From NCBI GenBank assembly GCA_017435425.1, contig JAFSFC010000016.1, positions 1 to 64,000 on the forward strand: 64,000 nucleotides of DNA, read 5' to 3'. This document shows, in pieces, positions 24,447-32,378 of this stretch. The translations under genes were made by a program, and so were the position numbers. The notes under the pieces were generated by a model. It saw nothing but the letters and a program-made list of their open reading frames with translations, did no database searches and was not told the origin of the DNA. The number at the start of each line of letters is the position of its first letter. Position 1 is the first letter of the stretch. This stretch comes from Ruminiclostridium sp. Lineage in GTDB: Bacteria > Bacillota > Clostridia > Oscillospirales > Oscillospiraceae.

Positions 24447-24486
24447 ACAATCCGTTTTTCCCGTTGAAAACTGGCAGGATGTAGCA

Positions 24487-24515
24487 TTGTTTTCTACAAA
24501 AAGTGGTGGTATCAT
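24487..24515 (+). promoter_or_regulatory. Promoter of the SulP gene
   Basis: TTGTTT (24487-24492), 17 bases, TATCAT (24510-24515). Confidence 0.6.
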
Positions 24516-24578
24516 AGCTCTTGCGCAAATTATTCACACTTTATTCACAAAATCACACAGAAATGAAGGGATTTTTAC

Positions 24579-26240
24579 ATGAAACCGTTCCACCCCATGC
24601 TGTTTACCACCCTGCGCAGCTACAGCAAGGAAACCTTTGTCAAAGACCTGATCTCCGGCATCATCGTGGCCATCATCGCCCTGCCTCTGTCCATCGCACT
24701 GGCCCTGGCCTCCGGCGTGGGTCCTGAGGAAGGTCTGTACACCGCCATCATCGCCGGCTTCCTGATCTCTGCCTTCGGCGGCAGCACCGTCCAGATCTCC
24801 GGTCCCACGGCGGCCTTTGCCACCATCGTGGCGGGCATCGTTGCCACCTACGGTCTCTCCGGACTGGCCCTGGCCACTCTCATGGCAGGCATCATCCTGA
24901 TCATCATGGGTCTGTGCAAGTTCGGCAACCTCATTAAGTTTATTCCCTACACCATCACCACCGGCTTTACCGCCGGTATCGCCGTGACCATCCTCATCGG
25001 CCAGCTGAAGGACTTCATGGGCCTGACCTTCGCCCCCCATATGTCCCCCGTGGAGACCATGGAGAAGCTGGAGTGCGTCATCCTGAGCCTGCCCACGCTG
25101 AACCTGTGGGCTGTTCTGGTGGGTGCCATCTGCCTGGTGGTCCTGGTCCTGTGGCCCAAGGTCAGCAAGCGCATCCCCGGCTCTCTCATCGCCGTGCTGG
25201 TGGGCATCGCCCTGGTGAAGTTCCTGGACCTGCCTGTAAACACCATCGGCGACCTGTATGAGGTCAGTTCCGCCCTGCCCAAGCCCCAGCTGCCCGACTT
25301 CAGCATCAACATGGCGGTCACCATCGCCCCCGAGGCCTTCACCATCGCCATCCTGGCTGCCATCGAGTCCCTGCTTTCCTGCGTGGTGGCCGACGGCATG
25401 ACCAACACCAAGCACCGCTCCAACACCGAGCTCATCGCCCAGGGTATCGGCAACATGGGCTCTGCCCTCATGGGCGGTATTCCCGCCACCGGCGCCATCG
25501 CCCGCACCGCCGCCAACATCAACAACGGCGGCAAGACCCCCATCTCCGGCATGGTCCACGCCCTGGTCCTGATGCTGATCCTGGTGGTCCTGATGCCCTA
25601 TGCCGCTCTGATCCCCATGCCCACCATCGCCGCCATCCTGTTCCAGGTGGCCTACAACATGTGCCAGTGGAGACCCTTCCTCCACCTGGTGAAGACCGCT
25701 CCCAAGTCTGACGTTCTGGTCCTGGTGCTGACCTTTGCCCTGACCGTCATTTTCGACCTGGTCGTGGCCATCGAAGTGGGTCTGCTGCTGGCCTGCCTGC
25801 TGTTCATGAAGCGCATGAGCGAGGAGACCGAGGTCCGCGGCTGGAAGTATGCCGAGGATGAGAAGGAGGAAGACCCCTTCCACCCCCTGCTGCCCATTCC
25901 CAAGGATGTCCGTGTCTACGACATCAACGGCCCCCTGTTCTTCGGTGCCGCCGGCCGGATCGCCGACATCAGCGTGAAGACCTACACCAAGGTCCTGATC
26001 CTGCGTATGGGCGGCGTGCCTGCCATCGACGCCACCGCCATGAACAGTCTGGATGCACTCCGCATGCGCTGTGAAAAGCAGGGCATCGAGCTGATCTTCT
26101 CCCACCTGGGCGAACAGCCTATGCGCACCATGATCAAGTTCGGCATGGTGGACAAGATGGGTCTGGATCACTTCTGCCCCCACCTGGAGGATGCCCTCCG
26201 TCTGGCCAGAAAGGTCACCGGCGAGCACTCTCACGTTTAA
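24579..26240 (+). CDS. SulP family anion transporter with STAS domain
   Basis: A 553-residue protein with about 11-14 helices (residues 20-420) and a C-terminal STAS domain (about 445-545). The SulP signature region is present: GGSTVQISGPTAAFATIVAGIV and GLLALA-type repeats of the elevator fold. SulP transporters carry sulfate, bicarbonate, or dicarboxylates; substrate cannot be set here. The STAS domain has DINGPLFFGAAGRI and AIDATAMNSLDALR, typical of regulatory or partner-binding roles. The gene stands alone with promoter and terminator. Many codons are of the highly expressed type. Confidence 0.92.
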   Translation: MKPFHPMLFTTLRSYSKETFVKDLISGIIVAIIALPLSIALALASGVGPEEGLYTAIIAGFLISAFGGSTVQISGPTAAFATIVAGIVATYGLSGLALATLMAGIILIIMGLCKFGNLIKFIPYTITTGFTAGIAVTILIGQLKDFMGLTFAPHMSPVETMEKLECVILSLPTLNLWAVLVGAICLVVLVLWPKVSKRIPGSLIAVLVGIALVKFLDLPVNTIGDLYEVSSALPKPQLPDFSINMAVTIAPEAFTIAILAAIESLLSCVVADGMTNTKHRSNTELIAQGIGNMGSALMGGIPATGAIARTAANINNGGKTPISGMVHALVLMLILVVLMPYAALIPMPTIAAILFQVAYNMCQWRPFLHLVKTAPKSDVLVLVLTFALTVIFDLVVAIEVGLLLACLLFMKRMSEETEVRGWKYAEDEKEEDPFHPLLPIPKDVRVYDINGPLFFGAAGRIADISVKTYTKVLILRMGGVPAIDATAMNSLDALRMRCEKQGIELIFSHLGEQPMRTMIKFGMVDKMGLDHFCPHLEDALRLARKVTGEHSHV

Positions 26241-26250
26241 TTCCCTTTTC

Positions 26251-26285
26251 AAGCCCTTTCGTACTCGGTACGAAAGGGCTTTTTC
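26251..26285 (+). terminator. SulP gene terminator
   Basis: AAGCCCTTTCGTAC, TCG, GTACGAAAGGGCTT, TTT. Confidence 0.93.
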
Positions 26286-26286
26286 G

Positions 26287-26315
26287 TTGCAATCTACCAT
26301 AGGATACGGTATAAT
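26287..26315 (+). promoter_or_regulatory. Promoter of prmA
   Basis: TTGCAA (26287-26292), 17 bases, TATAAT (26310-26315). Confidence 0.8.
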
Positions 26316-26350
26316 AAAGATTACTGAATTTACAACAAGGAGGGCCATCC

Positions 26351-27295
26351 ATGGACAGCATGTGGCTTGAAATCGTATTAAACGCAAAATCCGAGGAGCT
26401 GGACCTCATCAGCGCCACCCTCATTGCCAACGGCGTGCCCGGTCTGGCCGTGGAGGAGGAAGAGGAGTTCCGCACCTTCCTGGAAGAGAACCGCCAGTAT
26501 TGGGACTACGTGGACGACGAACTCATGGAGCAGATGAAGGGGGTCTCCCGCATCAAGTTCTATGTGACCGATGACGCCGACGGCCAGAAGCAGCTGGCCC
26601 AGTACCTGAAGGGCATCGACCTGCCCTACACCTCCGTCCGCCTGCGGGAGTATGATTGGGCCCACAGCTGGCAGAAGTACTACCGTCCCCTGGCCATCGG
26701 CAAGACCATCTACATCGTGCCCGAATGGGAGCGTGACACCGCCCAGATCCCCGAGGGCTGCACCTCCATCCTGATGAACCCCGGCCTCACCTTCGGCACC
26801 GGCTCCCACGCCTCCACCCAGCTCTGCCTGGAGGGCATCGAGGAGTTCATCCTCCCCGGCAAGTCCGTCCTGGACCTGGGCTGCGGCTCGGGCATCCTGG
26901 CCATCGCCGCCCTGCGGCTGGGCGCCTCCCACGCCACCGGCGTGGACATCGACCCCAAGGCTGTGGACGTTTCCTATGAAAACGCCGAGCTCAACGGCAT
27001 CGGCAAAGACCGCTGCCGCTTCCTGGCCGGCAACGTCATCGCCGACAAGTCCCTGGTGGCCGAGCTGAAGGAGCTGAAGGCCCCTCTGGTCCTGGCCAAC
27101 ATCGTGGCCGATGTCATCATCCCCCTGGCCCCTGTGGTCCCCGAGCTGCTGGCCGAGGGCGGCACCTTCGTGTGCTCCGGCATCATCGACAAGCGGGGGG
27201 ACGAGGTGGCCGCCGCCCTGGAAAAGAACGGCCTGAAGGTCATCCGCCGCTTTGAAAAGAACGGCTGGATCGCCCTGGCCGCACAGGTGGGCTGA
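26351..27295 (+). CDS. prmA: Ribosomal protein L11 methyltransferase
   Basis: A 314-residue protein matching PrmA. The N-terminal domain is a small ferredoxin-like L11-binding unit, followed by NPGLTFGTGSHASTQLCL and the SAM-binding motif DLGCGSGILAIAALRLGA, then LANIVADVIIPLAP which carries the substrate-binding N-I motif. It trimethylates L11. The start follows GGAGGG. It is two bases upstream of a metallophosphoesterase gene (TGA GC ATG), so the pair is an operon. Confidence 0.95.
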   Translation: MDSMWLEIVLNAKSEELDLISATLIANGVPGLAVEEEEEFRTFLEENRQYWDYVDDELMEQMKGVSRIKFYVTDDADGQKQLAQYLKGIDLPYTSVRLREYDWAHSWQKYYRPLAIGKTIYIVPEWERDTAQIPEGCTSILMNPGLTFGTGSHASTQLCLEGIEEFILPGKSVLDLGCGSGILAIAALRLGASHATGVDIDPKAVDVSYENAELNGIGKDRCRFLAGNVIADKSLVAELKELKAPLVLANIVADVIIPLAPVVPELLAEGGTFVCSGIIDKRGDEVAAALEKNGLKVIRRFEKNGWIALAAQVG

Positions 27296-27297
27296 GC

Positions 27298-28392
27298 ATG
27301 GATAAAAAAGCTGTGGTCCGCCCCATCCACCTGCCCAAGGGCAGGCGGGTGCTGGTCATCAGCGATATCCACGGCAATCTGCCCTATCTGAAAGGCCTGC
27401 TGGACAAAGCAGGCTTTTCTTCTCAGGATATCCTGATCGTCCTGGGGGACATTCTGGAAAAATCCACCGGAGGCCTGGACACTCTCCGGTATCTCATGGA
27501 CCTGGCCAAGACCCACACCGTCCACTTCGTCCAGGGCAACTGCGACGCCACCCCCCTGGGCTTTCTCAGCGGCCAGTGGCCCGACGAGATCGCCGCCCGG
27601 TACGGGGGCTTCTGGAAAGACAAGGCCACCTGGGTGTACATGGCCCATCAGATCGGGGTCCCCATCGAGAGCGTGGAGGACTATCCCGCCGCCCGGAAGG
27701 CCATCCAGGAAGCCTACCCCGAAGAGCTGGCCTTCCTGGAGTCCATGCCCACCATTCTGGTCAACGACGACTACCTCTTCGTCCACGGTGGGGTTCCCCG
27801 GGAGGACCGGCTGGAAGAGCTGGGGGCCTGGGAGTGCATGAAGAACGACGACTTCCTCAACCAGGATCTCTTTTTCCACCGCTGGGTCATCGTGGGCCAC
27901 TGGCCGGTGGCCCTGTATGACGGTCAGATCACCCAGGCAAATCCCCTGGTCCGGGCCCGGCAGCACATCGTCTCCATTGACGGCGGCTGTACCCTGAAGA
28001 CCGACGGCCAGCTCAACGCCCTGATCCTGCCGGAAGAACCGGGCGGAGAGTTTTCCTGGGTCTCCTACGACGGCTTCCCCACCATCACCGCTCTGGAGGA
28101 CCAGGCCCCCTCCCCCGACCCCCTGAACATCCGCTGGGGCCACAGCAACATTGAGATCCTGGAGCCCGGCGAGGAGTTCACCCTGGTCCGCCATGTGGAG
28201 TCCGGCCGGGAGCTTCCCGTCCTCACCGACACCATCCAGACCGGCATCTTCGGCCTCACCTGCAAGGACACCACCGACTACCTCCTGCCCGTCAAAAAAG
28301 GCGACATCCTCTCCCTGGTCCGCAAGACCTCCCGGGGGGCCATCGTGAAAAAGGACGGGGTCACCGGCTGGTATCTGGGAAGTTTCACCTGA
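27298..28392 (+). CDS. Metallophosphoesterase with C-terminal SH3-like domain
   Basis: A 364-residue protein. The calcineurin-like core has SDIHGNL, GDILEKS, GNCD and a late GHWPV, the metal ligands of the PPP-type fold, with H-G-G-V following (LFVHGGVP). The last 70 residues (TIQTGIFGLTCKDTTDYLLPVKKGDILSLVRKTSRGAIVKKDGVTGWYLG) look like an SH3-like module. It could be a protein or nucleotide phosphatase; substrate not evident. Cotranscribed with prmA. Confidence 0.85.
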   Translation: MDKKAVVRPIHLPKGRRVLVISDIHGNLPYLKGLLDKAGFSSQDILIVLGDILEKSTGGLDTLRYLMDLAKTHTVHFVQGNCDATPLGFLSGQWPDEIAARYGGFWKDKATWVYMAHQIGVPIESVEDYPAARKAIQEAYPEELAFLESMPTILVNDDYLFVHGGVPREDRLEELGAWECMKNDDFLNQDLFFHRWVIVGHWPVALYDGQITQANPLVRARQHIVSIDGGCTLKTDGQLNALILPEEPGGEFSWVSYDGFPTITALEDQAPSPDPLNIRWGHSNIEILEPGEEFTLVRHVESGRELPVLTDTIQTGIFGLTCKDTTDYLLPVKKGDILSLVRKTSRGAIVKKDGVTGWYLGSFT

Positions 28393-28453
28393 CAGGCCCT
28401 GTATCCCCTCCCCTTTTCGTTTATTTTTTCTATGCCCCAAGGCCCTAAAAACC

Positions 28454-28482
28454 TTGACTTTCTGTGTCAGTCTTGGTATAAT
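28454..28482 (+). promoter_or_regulatory. Promoter of the rplU operon
   Basis: TTGACT (28454-28459), 17 bases, TATAAT (28477-28482). Confidence 0.9.
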
Positions 28483-28489
28483 TTCAGAG

Positions 28490-28583
28490 CCGCTTTGAAT
28501 GGGTGATAAGTGGACTGCGAGATGTAGTCCCCAGTCCCGCCCCCGACAGCGAGCCCGTAATTAAGGAAAGAGGTGCAACAAGC
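28490..28583 (+). promoter_or_regulatory. Leader of rplU, possible L21 autoregulatory element
   Basis: About 95 bases of transcribed leader containing the hairpin GGACT..AGTCC (28512-28530) and a C-rich stretch. Firmicutes rplU operons often carry an L21 leader motif at this place; I could not match the consensus base by base. Confidence 0.4.
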
Positions 28584-28892
28584 ATGCATGCAATCATCGA
28601 GACCGGTGGTAAGCAGTACAAGGTCGCAGAAGGCGATGTCCTGTTCATCGAGAAGCTGAACAACGAGGCAGGCGACGAGATCAAGTTCGACAAGGTTCTG
28701 GCTATCCTGGGTGACGAGCCCAAGTTCGGCACTCCCGTGGTGGAAGGCGCTTCCGTCGATGCTTCCGTCGTCAAGAACGGCAAGGGCAAGAAGGTCGTCA
28801 TCTTCAAGTACAAGCCCAAGAAGGGCTACCGCCTGCGTCAGGGCCATCGTCAGCCCTACACCAAGGTTGAAATTAAGAAGATCAACGCTTAA
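28584..28892 (+). CDS. rplU: 50S ribosomal protein L21
   Basis: A 102-residue protein of normal L21 length, beginning [18 protein letters not shown] and ending with the conserved [17 protein letters not shown]. It binds 23S rRNA in the large subunit. It starts the usual Gram-positive order rplU-prp-rpmA-obgE. The start ATG was set by homology and by AAAGAGGTG nine bases upstream. Stop and next start overlap by one base (TAATG). Confidence 0.97.
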   Translation: MHAIIETGGKQYKVAEGDVLFIEKLNNEAGDEIKFDKVLAILGDEPKFGTPVVEGASVDASVVKNGKGKKVVIFKYKPKKGYRLRQGHRQPYTKVEIKKINA

Positions 28893-29221
28893 TGACAACC
28901 GCATCCTTCGCAACTGACGGCAGCCGTATCGTCTCCTTCACCGTGAAGGGGCACAGCGGACTGGCCGAATCCGGGGAGGATATCCTTTGCGCCGCAGTCA
29001 CCAGCGCCGTCCGCCTCACCGAGTGCGCCATCAATGACGTGCTGGGGCTGGAAGCAGCTGTGAAGGTCAGCGAAAAGGATGCATCCATTACCCTGAAACT
29101 CCCCCGCAACCTGGAGGGAGAGGCCGACCAGGTCTGCCAGACCCTTCTGGCTTCCCTGATGGTCTACTTCGTTCAGCTGCAGGAGGAATACCCTGAAAAC
29201 ATTACTGTCATGGAGGTGTAA
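28892..29221 (+). CDS. prp: Ribosomal-processing cysteine protease
   Basis: A 109-residue protein of the YsxB/Prp family. The catalytic pair is H21 in KGHSG and C33 in [10 protein letters not shown]. Prp removes the N-terminal extension of L27; the next gene encodes an L27 with exactly such an extension. Position between rplU and rpmA is conserved in Firmicutes with extended L27. Overlaps rplU by one base. Confidence 0.95.
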   Translation: MTTASFATDGSRIVSFTVKGHSGLAESGEDILCAAVTSAVRLTECAINDVLGLEAAVKVSEKDASITLKLPRNLEGEADQVCQTLLASLMVYFVQLQEEYPENITVMEV

Positions 29222-29225
29222 CCTA

Positions 29226-29513
29226 ATGCTTCATATCGGACTGCAGTTCTTCGCACATAAGAAGGGCGTTGGCTCCACTCGTAACGGCCGTGACTCTATG
29301 GCTCAGCGTCTGGGCGTCAAGCGCGGCGATGGTCAGTTTGTTCTGGCCGGCAACATCCTGGTCCGTCAGCGTGGTACTCACATTCACCCCGGCGTGAACG
29401 TGGGCATCGGCAAGGACGACACCCTGTTTGCACTGAAGGACGGTCGCGTCAAGTTTGAGCGACTGGGCAAGGACCGCAAGCAGGTCTCCATCGTGGAGGC
29501 TGTTGCAGAGTAA
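29226..29513 (+). CDS. rpmA: 50S ribosomal protein L27 with cleavable N-terminus
   Basis: A 95-residue protein. The first nine residues, MLHIGLQFF, precede [15 protein letters not shown], so cleavage between F9 and A10 by Prp gives the mature N-terminus that reaches the peptidyl transferase centre. This is the established Gram-positive arrangement. Confidence 0.97.
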   Translation: MLHIGLQFFAHKKGVGSTRNGRDSMAQRLGVKRGDGQFVLAGNILVRQRGTHIHPGVNVGIGKDDTLFALKDGRVKFERLGKDRKQVSIVEAVAE

Positions 29514-29533
29514 TCTGCCGTAATACGCAACCA

Positions 29534-29559
29534 AAGCCCCGACCAAACGGTCGGGGCTT
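29534..29559 (+). terminator. Hairpin between rpmA and obgE
   Basis: AAGCCCCGACC, AAAC, GGTCGGGGCTT. The T tract is poor (CACTTTTC), so it may only partly terminate and lower obgE expression. Confidence 0.6.
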
Positions 29560-29592
29560 CACTTTTCAACCACACAGATCGAGAGGTACCTA

Positions 29593-30873
29593 ATGGCTAA
29601 CCAATTTATTGATACCGCCCGCATCCTGGTTCGTTCCGGTGCCGGCGGCAACGGCGCGGTGGCCTTCCACCGGGAAAAGTATATCGCCAACGGCGGTCCC
29701 GACGGCGGTGACGGCGGCCGGGGCGGCGACATCATCATCCAGGCCGACCCCCGCATGACCACCCTGATGGACTTCCGCTACAAGCGCAAGTATGTGGCAG
29801 AGAACGGCGGCAACGGCGCAGGCAAGAACTGCACCGGTAAGGACGGCGCTCCCCTGGTCATCAAGGTCCCTCGCGGTACCGTCATCCGGGACGCCGAGAC
29901 CAAGGAGATCATCCGGGACATGTCCGACGATGAGGCCTTCGTCCTGTGCCGGGGCGGCAACGGCGGCTGGGGCAACAAGCGCTTTGCCACCCCCACCCGT
30001 CAGACCCCCCAGTTCGCCAAGGCAGGCCTGCCCGGCAAGGAGCGGAACATCCTGCTGGAGCTGAAGCTTCTGGCTGACGTGGGTCTGGTGGGTTTCCCCA
30101 ACGTGGGCAAGTCCACCCTGCTGTCTGTGGCCACCAAGGCCCGTCCCAAGATCGCCAACTACCACTTCACCACCCTCTTCCCCAACCTGGGTGTGGTCTT
30201 TGTGGATGACGGCGTGTCCTTCGTCATGGCTGACATCCCCGGCATCATCGAGGGGGCTGCCGAGGGCGCTGGTCTGGGCCACGACTTCCTGCGCCACATC
30301 GACCGCTGCCGCCTCCTGATCCACGTGGTGGACGTGTCCGGCAGCGAGGGCCGGGACCCCGTGGAGGACTTCGACGCCATCTGCGCCGAGCTCCAGGAGT
30401 ACAGCCCCGACCTGGCCAGCCGCAAGATGCTGGTGGTGGCCAACAAGACCGACATCCTGGAGGACCGGGAACTGCTGGAGAAGCTTAAGGCCCACGTGGA
30501 GGCCAAGGGCCTGCGGTTCTTCGAAATGTCCGCCGCCGCCCACATGGGCGTTCGGGAGCTCATGAAGGCCGCCGCAGGCGAGCTGGCTCACCTGCCCCCC
30601 GTCATCACCTACGAGCCCGAGTACGTGGAGCGTCCCCCTCAGGTGGACACCTCCGAGCCCCTCACCATCACCCACGAGGACGATGTGTGGATGGTGGACG
30701 GCCCCTGGCTCCAGAAGATCATGGCCAACGTCAACTTCTCCAACTACGAGTCCAGAAACTGGTTCGACCGGATGCTCCGCACCGCCGGCGTCTTCGACCG
30801 CCTGGAGGAGATGGGCATCAAGGACGGCGACCTGGTCTGCCTGTACAACATGGAATTCGAATATCAGCGTTAA
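29593..30873 (+). CDS. obgE: GTPase Obg
   Basis: A 426-residue protein with the three Obg domains. The glycine-rich N-terminal fold (GAGGNGAVAFHREKY, GGDGGRGGDI) spans residues 1-158. The GTPase domain has GFPNVGKSTL, DIPGIIEG and NKTDI, and the last 70 residues form the OCT domain. Obg acts in ribosome assembly and stress control. The gene follows rpmA as expected, after a weak terminator; AGAGGT is its RBS. Confidence 0.97.
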   Translation: MANQFIDTARILVRSGAGGNGAVAFHREKYIANGGPDGGDGGRGGDIIIQADPRMTTLMDFRYKRKYVAENGGNGAGKNCTGKDGAPLVIKVPRGTVIRDAETKEIIRDMSDDEAFVLCRGGNGGWGNKRFATPTRQTPQFAKAGLPGKERNILLELKLLADVGLVGFPNVGKSTLLSVATKARPKIANYHFTTLFPNLGVVFVDDGVSFVMADIPGIIEGAAEGAGLGHDFLRHIDRCRLLIHVVDVSGSEGRDPVEDFDAICAELQEYSPDLASRKMLVVANKTDILEDRELLEKLKAHVEAKGLRFFEMSAAAHMGVRELMKAAAGELAHLPPVITYEPEYVERPPQVDTSEPLTITHEDDVWMVDGPWLQKIMANVNFSNYESRNWFDRMLRTAGVFDRLEEMGIKDGDLVCLYNMEFEYQR

Positions 30874-30883
30874 TGCCAAAAAA

Positions 30884-30917
30884 GGCGTTCTGCAAACAAT
30901 TTGCAGAACGCCCTTTT
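30884..30917 (+). terminator. obgE terminator
   Basis: GGCGTTCTGCAAA, CAA, TTTGCAGAACGCC, CTTTTAT. Confidence 0.92.
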
Positions 30918-30928
30918 ATATTTAATCG

Positions 30929-31059
30929 GTCCCGCAGGGACACCAAAACTGCCCCAAAGGGGCAATTTCACTCGGCCAAAGGCCGAATTCCACACGCTGT
31001 AAGCGTATTTCACTGAGCCATCGGCTCAATTTCACTTGCGGCTGCGGCAGCAGCCGCAA
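30929..31059. repeat. Array of six short hairpins with AATTTCACT spacers
   Basis: Six perfect hairpins follow one another: GTCCC/GGGAC (30929-30941), TGCCCC/GGGGCA (30950-30964), TCGGCC/GGCCGA (30972-30986), ACGCT/AGCGT (30994-31006), TGAGCC/GGCTCA (31014-31028), TTGCGGCTG/CAGCCGCAA (31036-31059). Most are separated by variants of AATTTCACT, while the stems all differ. The last two lie inside the coding region of the HAD gene. Confidence 0.85.
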
Positions 31060-31822
31060 TATCCCCTACGCCGTTCAGGATCAGGCGGGGACGGTAGGGG
31101 AACCGCTCCACGGTCTCCCGGGTGCTGACCCCGGAGAGGACCAGCACGGTGTCCAGGCCGGTCTCGATGCCGGCCACCATATCGGTGTCCATCCGGTCGC
31201 CGATCATGACGGCATCCTGGGACCGGACCCCCAGCAGGTTCAGGCCGGTGCGCATCATGAGGGGGTTGGGCTTGCCCACATAGTAGGCCTCCACCCCGGT
31301 GGTAAGCTCGATGGGTGCCACCAGAGCCCGGCAGGCGGGGATGATGCCGCTCTCGGAGGGGGCGGTCAGGTCGGTGTTGGTGCCGATGAGCCGGGCGCCC
31401 CGCTGGATGCAGCGGACAGCCTGGCAGATCTTATCGTAGTTATAGTTGCTCCCCTCGCCCACAATGACGTAGTCGGGGTTGTTCTCATCGTAGGTAATGC
31501 CCTGCTCATAGAGGGCATGGAAAAGGCCGGGCTCGCCAATGACGAAAGCCCGGGCACCGGGCATCTGCCGGGCCACGAAGCGGGCGGTGGCCAGAGCGCT
31601 GGTGTAAAAATGCTTCTCGTCGATGTCCAGGCCCATCTTGGCCAGCTTCTGCTGGAGCTCTCGAGGGGTTTTGCCGGAGCCGTTGGTCAGGAAGAGGAAC
31701 TCCTTCCCCTCCCGCTGGAGCCATGCCACAAACTCGTGGACCCCGGGCAGGATCCGGTTTCCGTGGTAGATGACACCGTCCATATCGCAGATGAAGCCCT
31801 TCTTGTTTCGTAACTGTTCCAT
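31010..31822 (-). CDS. HAD-IIA family phosphatase (NagD-like)
   Basis: A 270-residue sugar-phosphatase-like protein. Motif I is FICDMDGVIYHG, motif II FLTNGSGK, motif III region VGKPNPLMM and motif IV GDRMDTDMVAG. The cap domain between motifs II and III (about 80-180) is the C2 type of NagD/p-nitrophenyl phosphatase members. Cytoplasmic; substrate unknown. Its last sixteen or so residues (alanine run then SEIEPMAQ) are encoded by two hairpins of the array at 30929-31059 and are probably not part of the fold. AAAGGAGA precedes the ATG. Confidence 0.92.
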   Translation of the reverse strand: MEQLRNKKGFICDMDGVIYHGNRILPGVHEFVAWLQREGKEFLFLTNGSGKTPRELQQKLAKMGLDIDEKHFYTSALATARFVARQMPGARAFVIGEPGLFHALYEQGITYDENNPDYVIVGEGSNYNYDKICQAVRCIQRGARLIGTNTDLTAPSESGIIPACRALVAPIELTTGVEAYYVGKPNPLMMRTGLNLLGVRSQDAVMIGDRMDTDMVAGIETGLDTVLVLSGVSTRETVERFPYRPRLILNGVGDIAAAAAAASEIEPMAQ

Positions 31823-31994
31823 AGTATTCTCCTTTCGGCCTCCCTTGGGCCTTTTCCTTTATCGTTCTTTATCACGATCTCATTGTAACCTGTTCTGTGT
31901 TAAATCTGCCATCAGGACCGGGTTAAATCTTTGAAAAATCTTGAGTTGATTTTACCGGGACCTTCCTGACATGACTGTGAGGATATCACCAAAT

Positions 31995-32026
31995 AAAAAA
32001 GAACTTTCCGGGGAAGGTTCTTTTTT
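31995..32026 (-). terminator. Terminator of the 34316-32031 operon
   Basis: AAAAAAGAAC..TTCC and GGAAGGTTCTTTTTT arms, one wobble pair. Confidence 0.88.
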
Positions 32027-32030
32027 GTCT

Positions 32031-32363
32031 TTATTCCTCATCAATCCGCTCGAGCTTGAAGATCACCGGGCGGATGCCGTCGTTGCAGCAGGTGATCATC
32101 ACCTTTTCATCCTTGCTCCAGCCGTGCATGATGGACCCGCCCTGGAGGGCGGCGTACACATAGTGACTGATGGCGTCCCAGGCCTCGGCGCAGAACTTAC
32201 CGTCCAGCATGGTCAGGTAGTTCTCCTTGTCCACGATAAACTCCTGCCCCTCCTCAAACCGGGCGCAGGGGCCCACCTGGGGGTTGGACAGGTACTGGTC
32301 CGCCAGGTCCTGGTAGTAGTCCTTTTTCAGAACGGTGATCTTACATTTGCTCTTCCATGCCAT
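32031..32363 (-). CDS. TIGR04076 family protein
   Basis: A 110-residue protein with the family features: KCKITVLKKD at the start, GPCARFEEGQEFIV, FCAEAWDAISHYVYAL-like middle and a conserved ITCCNDGIRPVIFKLERI end. The function of this family is not established. It lies 15 bases downstream of an enoate reductase-like flavoenzyme, in the same operon, which may hint at a metabolic partner role. The many cysteines suggest metal or cluster binding, but this is inference. Confidence 0.85.
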   Translation of the reverse strand: MAWKSKCKITVLKKDYYQDLADQYLSNPQVGPCARFEEGQEFIVDKENYLTMLDGKFCAEAWDAISHYVYAALQGGSIMHGWSKDEKVMITCCNDGIRPVIFKLERIDEE

Positions 32364-32378
32364 GATCGATTCCTCCTG

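Noticed and set aside
24534-26387. A 617-codon open frame opposite the SulP gene
   Set aside because: Antisense shadow with Gln/His/Asp/Gly-rich low-complexity translation and no start signals.
28384-28453. Terminator after the metallophosphoesterase gene
   Set aside because: No stem with a T tract could be found; only pyrimidine-rich sequence.
30929-31059. CRISPR array
   Set aside because: Units are palindromes of varied sequence with constant nine-base spacers; CRISPRs have constant repeats and longer varied spacers, and no cas genes are present.
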